Positions 21,201 through 33,200 of a stretch of DNA of 64,000 bases are shown one piece after another. Numbering within the stretch: position 1 is the stretch's first letter; each line of letters begins with the position of its first letter. Both the position numbers and the translations under genes were made by a program. The stretch comes from Alitta virens (lineage: Eukaryota; Annelida; Polychaeta; Phyllodocida; Nereididae), in NCBI GenBank assembly GCA_932294295.1, contig OW028579.1, positions 29,895,250 to 29,959,249 on the forward strand, in the 5' to 3' direction. The notes under the pieces were generated by a model that saw nothing but the letters and a program-made list of their open reading frames with translations, was not told the origin of the DNA and did not search any database.

Positions 21201-24200
21201 TTTTCTCTTCTAACATTTGCAACCATCTTTAAGCAATCAGTGGAAGCCTTCTTCTGAGCACTTGAGGTAGCCAGAACCGTTCTACATTGCATTAGATGCG
21301 ATGTAGGGTCAGAACGGCTTCCATAGGAATTCTTGGAAGATGACATTTATGTGACCGTTACCTCAATAGATACCGTAGCATACCTTTTTTCAGATCACAC
21401 TCAAATATCACCGAAAATGTAACTTTCACTATCGTTTTAAAGATAATTTTCAAATTAATGTTCACCTGTTCATGCATTCGTAATGGCGGCAAAGACCATC
21501 AAGGAGACGCCACTCCATATACTTTACATTTTAAACGCTGCGCCTACTCCCCCAGATTTCCCAGCAGGCCGGGAATTATGGGAGTAGAATAATCTGTGTT
21601 AGTGCAATGGCTATGATGGATTTTCAAGGAAACATAAATTTGAAAATGCCACAGAAATCAATTAAAACGGAAGAAATCAACCATATCTGAAAGTGATCCA
21701 ATAGAAGAGAGGTGTGTCAAGAACTAGAGGAGGTGTAATTTATATGGCAAAAGTTTATAAAAATGCAAGGTCCAGCACAAGGTTAAACATCCACATTTTT
21801 TCATGTAAAGCTGTGTTATGCTGTACTGTTGACAGCGGACTTGTAGTTAACTTGAGCATACTCAATTACTCACGCAGCCAGTTCTAGTACACGCAGCCAG
21901 TTCTAGTAGATCAGGCCTACTGTCTTATGATTATTATATTTTGCGTTCTTCAATGATTAAATGCACAACACATGCTGCTCAGTACAAATCAGCAATAAGA
22001 AATGTACAAACCAGTTGAAGGAGTGTTTTGTGCGTATGAAAAAGTCAGTTTCAAGTTGAAATGGATATCGCCCTCGAGATCACCACTTCTTGGAGGAAAT
22101 GCATGAGCCACTTCAGAATCCTGAAAGGGGTTGTTGTCACCATGGTTTCCACTACCATCTGACCTGAAAATGTATAACATATCATAGCCTCCAGAAAGGT
22201 TCCTATTGTAACATTAATATACAGATAGAATTTTTATCCAGTGCTCCATAGGGCGGGGGCCTAGCTCAGAGGTAGTGCTCTGGGCTTCCAACCGCTGGGT
22301 CCCGGGTTCGATTCCCGGTCGAGCCTAAGTTGGTTGGCTGTTTCATCCTTTGTCTCATTGCCATGGTCTCTGCCTGTCCTAATTATCCAAACTGGTGCAG
22401 AAATACAGGATGTAAAGCCCTAAACAAACAAACAAACACACACACACACACATACCCAGTGCCCCATTATTCTCTTCCTCAAATCTTTTGGACTTTCATG
22501 TGCAAAATAAAACTCCACACATGATCAACTCACCACATGTTAGCTACCTTTCCTATGTTTCTTCACTTATTATTGTCCCCGTAATAATTACGTGGAATCG
22601 AAAAAAACAATGTTGGCTTGCAAAGCATGACATTGCATGGAGTATTCTGCACACAATTGGCTGAATTGGCCAGCTCGTGATGCAATGGTCTGAGCATGAC
22701 ATCATGCAGGTAACAAATAATTTAATTTATACATGGCTCGTGATGTCAGATACAGTTTGTGTGGATTGGATGACACAACACTTTGCTTTGAAGAGAGCAG
22801 CTGGGTTATTACCTCTGGTCAGGAGGTTATACTTTTGCAACAACATTAGGCCAACCAGACAGCCAGCTAAAATTGAGCCAACTTTGGCTGCACTGACAAT
22901 GGGCTGGCATTAGACTGACAATGGGCCAACTTGGACCAACCAGCCAGTGGGCCCACATTAGGCCAAAATTGGATCAACATTGGGTCAACATTGGGTCAAC
23001 ATTGGGTCAACATTGGGTCAACATTGGGTCCACACCGGGTAATATTAATAGTAAGCCAGACGTGGGCCAACATTGGGCCACACAGACATGTGAGGCAACA
23101 TTGGGCAAACTGTAATAATAAGCTAGCAGAAGGCTAACATTGGGCCACACATTGCATTGGTCAACGGTGCATTGGTCAACAGTGCATGGGCCAACTGGAT
23201 CCTTTGGGTCTCAATAGGTTGGTTCTCTTTTCAAGCCCTATGCTTGTTTTTTGCATTCATTATACATGTTTGTGATTGCATATTATAAACTAGTGTTTTG
23301 TTTTTCTTAAATGCAATGTGTGCTGTGTTCAGTTGCCCCTGATTGGCTGGCAGTGTCAACATGTGGATTTAATCAAACTAGTTAAATTTTTTACTGTTTG
23401 ATGGCAGTTAAGCTGTGCGCTCATTGGAACATGGCCACAAACTAGGCAATTTCTTGTAAAATTCGGAATCCAGCTAAAATTTCAAGCTTTAAACCTGAAA
23501 GTTAAAGAAGAGAAACCTTGATGGCCGTCATGGTTTTCATACACTTTCAAACCATTATGAATGACCTAGCGAACTGGAAAGGCACATTTAAAAGACACAT
23601 AAATGACCTTGCGAACTGAAAAGATACATTTAAGTTTCAAAATGCTGCTGTTTCAGTGGTGCAACTTTTCAGCAGAAGAAATGAGAGAAAATTAATTGTA
23701 CCCGACCATATTAGGACACTGACCATAATAGGGCACCATACGTTACACAACATAGCAGGAAGGTCAAAGCTGCCCGACTTAGAAGAACTTGTAGTGGAAA
23801 ATGAACAAGCAGAACCCTCTCATCAGATTGAAGTGCAAGAGCATGGCCAAGCCAAGAGCTAGGTGTAGGGAGCATTAGGTATTGCTAGAGTTAGGTATGT
23901 GTGTTATTGTTTAACGCCTCATCAGCACCTGATTGGGCTATGTATAGGCTCCGCTAGAGCTAGGTGAAGGGAGAGCTGGTATTGGGAGATCATAGAGTGT
24001 GCATTGACAAAAGCCCTGTGTTGAACACTAGCTTTGAGGTCTTCACCCTCAGTGTTACCACCCTTGCTATGAGAAGGATCAGGACTTCCCAAGGGCAGCT
24101 ACGGTGTAATTGTTAGTGATTTTGCTATAATGAAACGTATACAACATGCCCCTCCAGAAACAACTTTTATTCCCGAAACCATTAAATGCCTTCACTCCTA

Positions 24201-27200
24201 CACACATCATGTTATATGCATGAAGTTTAAGGATAATATGGCGATACAAACATTACACAAACATACATAATAATAATTATGAGAAACGCTTACATACTGA
24301 GGAAAGTCGATTTTAATATCGCCTATGGTTCCAGGTTGGGCTTCTAATATCTGCCTTGGAATATGTGGTAACCAAGCCTGAATGTACAGAAAAAAACTTG
24401 TCATCTTATATTAGTATATTTCATACAAGGAAGTGAAGCATTAAAGTCCCTGTCCATTTTCTAAAAGATTTTTTAGACTACTAGAAAAGTCATATTACCT
24501 TACACATATACAAATTATTGAAAAAAATAAATAAATAAAATAAAGACAATGGCAGCAATACATTGATTTAAATAACTTTGTGATAAATAGCCAGTGTTTA
24601 GATATCTATGAGTTTTTGTGAAAGCTGTACCTGAATGAGAACGTTTTGATTCATGGTTATTTACAGCATGCAATGATTAAATTTATAACAAGTAGAGGGC
24701 ACTCATGACATCAGAGAGTCGCTCACTCGAGCGACACTTTGACCCCTTGAGCTGAACTTGTGGAGGATTGCAACATTCGCCATCTAACAAACTTATTGAC
24801 CAATCAGACACCATATTCCAAACTAGGTAGTGCTGTTTAAGGCTTCTGATTGTGCAAAAAGTTTCTGTTGCATCCAATAAGAAAGAGATGAATAACCACA
24901 CAAATTTAGGCCATTCAGGGCAAAGGCTGTGCCAGCTCAATGCACGACGATCTTTGCCAACGGGAAAATGGTTGGTCCTTTACGTATGGTTAGCCATTGT
25001 CTACAGATAATCAAATGTTGACCCTCTGTCTACCCTGTGTCAATTCGACCCACTGTCACAAAAACAAGTTGGCCAAATGTTCATCCAATGTTGGCTAAAT
25101 GTCAGGCTTGTACACTACAGGCTAACTGCTGACACCCCGTGTGCCTCCTGTAGCATTCATGTCATGAACTGGAAAAGTATTCCAGATGAGGGATCCAGAA
25201 CACCTCCAACATTTAATCAACTTCTTTCACAAGGCACAACAAGCCTACCAAATCTGATTCAAATCCGTCCTTATAGTCCAGCAGTTAATGGAAAGTATTG
25301 CGCAACTTCTGTTAAAAGCATGAAACTTGGCACAATTGGACAATGGACCATAATCTTCAAAATTAGACATAGACCCACCTACAGATAGTACACAGCAGAT
25401 AGTTCTATTACATTGTAGTGTTCTTTTTGTAATATTCTGATTGTATCATTCAGGAAACGTATGTGCATATCCCTTTCATGTCAGTGTTTATTACTGACTT
25501 TCCTATCTTTTAGGTGCATGTGATTGGAGAATGTAGCATTGTAGCATAGCTTTGTGTAAGTTGTGGTGTGCTGCATGTACATGTTTAATTGAAATAATTG
25601 TAACACAGGAAGAGTAATTAATTTCTACAGACTGGACAAAATGTGCTCTGTGTCAAAATGCAACAGAAGAGCATCTGATGTGTCCCGGGGAATAAAAAAA
25701 GCATGACAGTGGGGGTCAGGTTATTCCACAATAGCACAATAATTTATTGGACTTTGTGGGCACTGATGCTGGCAATTGACTTAAACCAGCTTAAATTGCA
25801 GCAAAGTGGCATGAGTAATGTTCCAACAACCTTAACTTGAGAGAGCCCAAGCGTTAAGAAGAAAATCTTTAGGACATTCGGATTCAGAAGGCAAAAGAGT
25901 TTAGAAATATCAAAATAATTTACATAACGAGACCACCATGGAGGTTTATAACAGGATAGAGAGTGTGCTCAACAGCCACAGAATATCATGTAGCACAGGA
26001 AGCTCGCTAGCATGCTTCCTGCTTGGAGAGATTTGGCTGCAAAACCTTAAGAAATTGAGGAAGATGATAATGATAATGTTCTGGCAACTGCTGCCATCTG
26101 TAATATAAGCAGGCAATAGTCATTGCTGAGCCAATGGATAGACTTGCAGGTGAAAAAAAATTATGTATGGGCCTATTAGAAACCAGCTTACACCATGACG
26201 CTATAACACCATATTCCAAATACCTTCTCTGATTGTACAATAAACTTGTTGCATCCAATGAGAAAGGAGATGAATAACCATACAAATTTAGGTCGTTCAG
26301 GGCAGGGGTCGCTGTGCCAGCTCCAAGCACGGCAATTTTTGTATGCGGGAAAATGATGTTATGGCTGAATTTCTAACTACATAGAAGAAGGAATTACTAA
26401 CTACATAGAAGGAATTACTAACTACATAGAAGGAATTACTAACTACATAGAAGAAGGAATTACTAACTACATAGAAGGAATTACTAACTACATAGAAGGA
26501 ATTACTAACTACATAGAAGAAGCAAAGACACTCAATCTTTCAAAAAGAATAACACAAAAATACAACAGGATTCCCATGATCGCCAGGATCATGCGGATGG
26601 CAAATATGGCTTCCTAATGTTTGAAAGTAATGTTGGTTAGATTTTATTCTTGATTACTGTGATGGAGAAGGCATGTTTATAAAAAAAAGCAGCCCAAATC
26701 TAAATCATTGAGAGACATATCACTAACAACACTTTGATGTGTCAATAGTGAACAAGAGTACAGAAATATTTCAAAGAATTTTGGTATGCAAACTTTATCC
26801 AGCTCTACATCTTGGACTTATTCCACAACAATGTCAGATACCAAGCATGACTTTGTATAGCACAACCCCTAATGTTAGTAACTTTTTTACTCATTCTCTC
26901 TCAAGAGCCTGTGCAATGGATGTGCAAGCTAGTAATGAAGGAAAATGTGAACTATTTTCCCAAACCACCTCACCTTAACAACTATTATACCCAAAGTAGA
27001 CCCTTTTCTATTGTTCTTTGCCGGGATATAACTGGCCAGTTTGGCATGTTATCTCCCGGCTTTGGAGCAGTAATATCATTCATGAACAACTGCTAATATA
27101 GGGATTAGCAAAAACAAACAAACACAAACAACGTGAAACAAGGTAAATTGTTCAATCACAACAAATCCCGACCTAGTACACAACAAAGAGTAAATCCTCT

Positions 27201-30200
27201 TTAGGATTGTTTACCTTAGAATTTGTTGTTTCTTGTTTGCTGTTGTTGTTGCATAGTTTCAACCATATCACAATTTCTCAAAATCAAATCATCCATGAAA
27301 ATAGTCCCACAACTAGACTTGCAATTGTCCCTGACAATTACGATGAACTTTCCTTTCCTTTTATCTTTCTTGTCCAGTACCATTAATTTCTGCACTGGAG
27401 AAGTCTCCAAGGTCTCTTGAAAAAAAATTTCATGCCATTATCTCTGGCCAGTTTCTTGGAACCGTGAAGAAAAGTTTTTTTTGTATACCCTGAAATGCGC
27501 AGAAGTGTCATAAAATAAGGTCATGAAATTTGTGCCGTTCAGAGTGCAATTGGGCCTTACTAGGGGTGCCAACTTCCTGAGTATCATGGGGGTGGGAAAT
27601 AGGTGTCCTCACTACAAATTGTTTTCATAAATTCAGAAATCTTTGCCTTATTGTCTTAAACTATTCATAAGATGAACACACACCAGCACTGACTTTCAAA
27701 AAATCGATTGGGTTTTTCTGTACTCTGAATTGGGCCTGAGTTCAAAATGCATGAAAACTACATATGTAGGAAACACTGTAACCTTGACCCTTTGATCTAA
27801 ATTTCTGAAATTTTTTATTTTTTTTTCAGTCATATGTATATACACACTTGTACATTTTTTGGGACTGATACAATGAAGAGTTGTGGGTTTTGGCTTTTTA
27901 AAGATTTTTTATTCAATTTCCAATAGAGCAATTAATAAAGTACCTGAAAACCTCATAAATAATTGCCCTAACCTCTAAAGCTATACAGGAATAGAAAGAT
28001 AATGAAAAAAGGTTTAAGACCATATTTTTTTGGTTTCTGTACCTTGTATAGGACCCAGGTTCAAAACGCCTGAAAATTGAATATATAGGACACTCTGTGA
28101 CCTTGACCCTGTGACCTAGAATTCTGAAATAATTCACATTTGTGAAGCACATGTATATATACTCCTGTGAATTTCTTTGGTTCAATCTATCAACATTTTG
28201 GTCTGAGTAAGCAATTTAGGCTTTCTAGGGCATAAGCTTTTTGATGAAGGTAATTGCCCTTTTACAGTCATGTAGTACTCCCTAGAGGACATCTATGTGC
28301 AAAATATGAATGAAATTGAAGACTTTCTTCCTGCTTTTTTGGGGCGAGAAACATAAATTTGCTAACATTCATTGTAAAAATTGCTGACTCAGCGGTTTCA
28401 GGGAGGTAGGTAGGTAGGTAGGTAGGTCTCCCCATTGGATAACATGGGAAAGAGAATTTTGGCTCCAGGTTCGAAACTGATTAAGGTTGGTGAATAGACA
28501 TTGTATCCTATGTAAAGGCCTAATTTTTCTCTACATAATGACGCCAGTTGCATGAAATTTGAATGAATAGAACTGGAGTAAAAAATATAACTGCCCACAT
28601 TGGCCACTATTACTTATACCAATATATCACCTAGTTGATATCACCTGAATCAGTCACCTCATTCTGATAGTCTGCACATATTTATTATGTAGAATAAGGT
28701 CAACTGTTACACTGGTGTTCTCACTAATTAATGCATTGCATTGTAAAATTGCAGTGCAATACATTTCCCCTCAATGATTTATGTCTAATTCACAGATATA
28801 TCGTTAATATTTTACACTAACACAAATATTCAATGTTTAATTTTCTAAAATTTGCTGAGGGTATGCTGCTGTGGCAGCCTATATTTCTATACTCAAATGT
28901 CTTTATAACATATCCTTGTTGTCCTAAGATGAATTTTGTGCATGTTTTTGTTCATGTGTGATAAAAACGTTGCAGAAAAACTATCAAAAAATTATGCTTT
29001 TAACAGGATGTGCACAAAATGGCTTCTTTTTTGTTTAGTCATTAACTGCTGGACTATTTACATTTTGAGATATCCTGATAAATAAATAAAGCAATAGACT
29101 CAAGCAACAACATTAAAAATTTAAAAAAGTCTACAGTGTACCTGGATTGCTTCTCTAAAAATTGCAAGTACTTGGTTACGATCCACCCCACTGGCAATGG
29201 AATGAAGACTCCATGCTATACTCTCTTGTTTCCAACTGCTATCTACATACAGAACAGAATAAAGATTAAGTGTGAATAATCATATACAAAACTGAAAATA
29301 CAAACGGACAAAACTTTAAAAATTATGGGGAAAAATATGATCTTAATACTGAAGAAGAATTTGATATTTCTTTAACAGATTTTTTGGTGTTGGTTTCAAG
29401 ATGACTGGAGAATTACTGATTACATTTAGCTGGCAACTGAAGGAGCTATACATTATCAATTGCAATATTCTTTTCAACAGTTACTGAATTTTTGGGTTGG
29501 TGATTTGCATTAATAAGTATTGGAGTCAAGTGAATGTAATCAGCATGCTGAAAATATTTTGACTTATGAAGGCATGAAAATGGGCGTGTTGAGTTTTATG
29601 AAGGCATGAAAATGGGTGTGTTGAGTATCATTCCATGCAAATAAACCTTGAAGATTTGTTTTTATTTGTATTAGGCTTATTTCTTTAAATACAAATAACT
29701 ATAAACCTCAAAAAATAAAAATAAACTTTTTTCTCACTCATACACTGAATGCTAGTGATTTGACTAAATCTATATGTCTAGCCATGTTCATTTTATAAAT
29801 CATACAAAATCATTTTTGTTTTGAGTACTTGGAAAGATATTCATGAATATGACTGCGAAGTGCGAATCACAAACAACAAAAACCTCTAAAATGACTAAAA
29901 TGTTTCTTTTACACTGTGAAGCATGGCTTGCTATGCAAATTGGCCAATTTCCATACTTTTGATATGATAATTAAGATGCAAAAAGACTAACAAAAGTTGG
30001 TCAAAATTTATGAACTTGTTATTGTCTTTTTCTTAGAACCCATCCTGGCAATTGAAAAACATGTTCATCACTTACAACAGATTCTCGTTTATCATTGTGT
30101 AGGACTAAATAGAATTTTACGAATAAACAGTACCTCCCATATAAATTCTATGAAAATTACATACTTGTCACGTTTTTGACGGAATTCCACTGTCCTAAAC

Positions 30201-33200
30201 ATGTCTTTTAGATGATATTCCGTTTTTGAAAGGAATATAATCAATTTAAAATAATAAATATGACAAAAATATTGAAAAGCTGGTCTTGCGAATTTCGTTG
30301 GCCACGACTTTATGGTTATTATATTAACTTATTGATGAATCCATATCAAAAAGATACATGTGTCAAGTTAAAACATCAAAAACATTGAGTATGCACAATA
30401 GAAAAGGGTTAAGAAAAGTAAAGACAGCAATGCAAGAATGATACAATATGAAGTTATAATATATATATACAATGAATATTTTAATAAGCACCATAATGTA
30501 CAAATCACATGTTAAAATAATACTGATTGTTAAATAGCTATGTATGTATAGTCTCTAAATGTTTCTACACATAAATACACAATAAACGGAGTCACTAAAC
30601 TGCTAAATAATTTGAAAATATACAAAAGTACAATATAATGGGGCAAATAATTAGACAGTGTAATTCATCTTCTACTAGTCACAGGTTACATTTATCACAT
30701 ATACATTATTCAGGGGGGACATAAGGACGTTTATGCCTACCTAATTCTATATTCAAGTTATGTGAGCATTGCCTGAATCTGGCAAAGTTACAGTAAAGTG
30801 GATTTGGTAAACCTAGATTTAGGTTCTATATGTATGTCTCTTTTAAATGTTTTATACATTTTTAATTTGGGGTATTTATGTGTGTCATTGATTTCAGCAA
30901 AAAAGTAAAACCGGCTTTTACTGTAGAGCATTGTTGGAGCTTTGTCTATGTTTTGCAATTCATTTAGCCTACTATACCAGCACAATGATCCCAAAGTCTT
31001 TGAATTGCTTTTGAATTTCATAGCTGTTTTTCACCAGAAGTGGGCAAATGTTGGAAGTAAGTCTCTGTAAATATTTGATAGCTGATACATGTTGTCTAAC
31101 TATCAGAGGATATCTTCCAGTATCAACTAAAGTTCCTACTGTTGAGATGTTTACTAACACCTAGAATATTTTTCAAGAACTTTAACTGTATCTTTTCTAC
31201 CTCGTCCATTTTTTTTTATTACTAAACCACATTTCACTGTTATACTCTAGGATAGGGAGAACATGTGTGTCAAACATCTTTAAAGCTAATTTAGGTGCCA
31301 AGAAGGCTACAGTTGTTTTTATGTTATCATTTAGCAAATATAATGCTCTTTGTGCCCGAGTTGCTAGATTTTGGTACATTTTCCAAGTGTATGTTACGAG
31401 AAGTACATAGTACATGTCCAAGATACTTATATGTGTCGACTATTTCCAATTCTTGGTTCTCAAGCATGAATTTACTGCAAGTTTTATTTCTTTTGTTAAA
31501 AATCATTACTTTAGTTTTACTTGTGTTCACAATTAGATGCCTTTTTTGGCAGAATATTTGCACATTGCACAGCAAGGTTTGCATTCCTGTATTACTTTCA
31601 GATAGTAGAACTAAGTCATCAGCCTATACTAAGTGAGTGAAAGTATTTCCATTTACTTTAACACTATGATTTTGATCTAGCAATTCATCTAAGTCAGCCA
31701 GGAAAAAGTTGAACCGCTTAGGGCTGATAGTTGCCCTTCCCTTGTAATAGGGCAGTGGCTTTTGAAATCATCCTCATAAGTATTTTGACTAGTTTTCCTC
31801 CAAATCCCTGTTTTAGTAGTTTGAAATACAGAAGGTCTCTATTAATGAAGTCAGAATCCTTCATGAAATCAACGAAAGTTACATACAATGGTTTCTTAGT
31901 TTTTGGTAAGAAGTAATGGTGTCAATAATAAATACATTATCATTCGTCCTGTGATTTTTGCAAAAACCAAATTGTTTTGGGTCGTTAACATTAAGTACTT
32001 CACTTTGGAACACAAATCTCTCATTTAGTATTGACTCAAATATTTTGCCCACACATGCCATCATTGTTAACTTACAATAGTTATCTGGTATATCATGTGA
32101 GCCCTTTTTATGCAGAGGCTGGATTAGACCATTTGTCAGGGAAGATCCCTTTATCCCAAATGTAATTGCAAAGTGTGGTAAGAAGGATTATTAAAATGCA
32201 ATGTCTGAGGGACTGCCTCAGCAATAGTTGTGCTACATTTTTGACAGGCCCTCTTCACTTGTATGTGATGGTGAGGTGATTAGGGCTTTATGTCCTGTAT
32301 TTCTGCACCAGTTAGGCTAATTAGGACAGGCAGAGACCATGGCAATGAGACGAAGGATGAAACAGCCATCCAACTTAGGCTCGACCGGGAATCGAACCCG
32401 GGACCCAGCGGTTGGAAGCCCAGAGCGCTACCTTCTGAGCTAGGCCCCCGCCCTAAAACCTCACTTGTATGTACGTTTACACATGTGGCACAACTTTTGC
32501 GGCATTTACTGTCATTCATGTACTGAATATCAAGCTATACATTGGCAATGCAAGAAAAAAATTAACTAATGTGAATGTTGAAATTGTGTCAGTCTATCAA
32601 AAAAAAATGAATGAATAAATAAATAAAAAAAACAATGAGCCACTCTGACTGTAAATTCGAAATTTTTCAACTTACACCCCAATGTAAATTTGCCATACGG
32701 AAGATTATCGTCTGAAGAACCACATCTAGGCAACTGCATGATTTCCAAGGTTTCAGCATCCACTGTGCCTGTTTGTGCTAATCTAAAGAACTTCTGCAAG
32801 TCTTTGACCGCTTTTTCAAACTGCTCATCCGTTGGCTTTGTTCCTTCGGGTACGTTTATGGCATGTTCGTATACCACAAGGTATTTCTAAATCAAATAAA
32901 ACAAATAAAAGTTTAATGTGGTGGGGTGGGTGGGTGATTAAGGCTTTACGTCCTGTATTTCTGCACCAGTTGGGCTAATTAGGACAGGCAGAGACCATGG
33001 CAAAGAGACGAAGGATGAAACAGCCATCCAACTTAGGCTAGACCGGGAATCGAACCCGAGACCCAGCGATTGGAAGCCCAGAGCACTACCTCTGAGCTAG
33101 GCCCCCGCCCTAAGTTTAATGTGGTACCCCACCTCACCTTTACAGCAGATTCCATAGATTCTGAAATTAAACTCCAGAGGACATAATTGGGATCCAGCCC

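Noticed and set aside
23656..23862. ORF of 68 codons in intron 4 of gene 3
   Set aside because: Looks protein-like in composition but no family is recognisable and no exon signals frame it.
25077..25388. ORF of 103 codons in intron 3 of gene 3
   Set aside because: No recognisable motif and no paralogous counterpart; left as non-coding.
26372..26522. CRISPR-like regular repeat
   Set aside because: Units abut without unique spacers and the genome is eukaryotic; it is a minisatellite.
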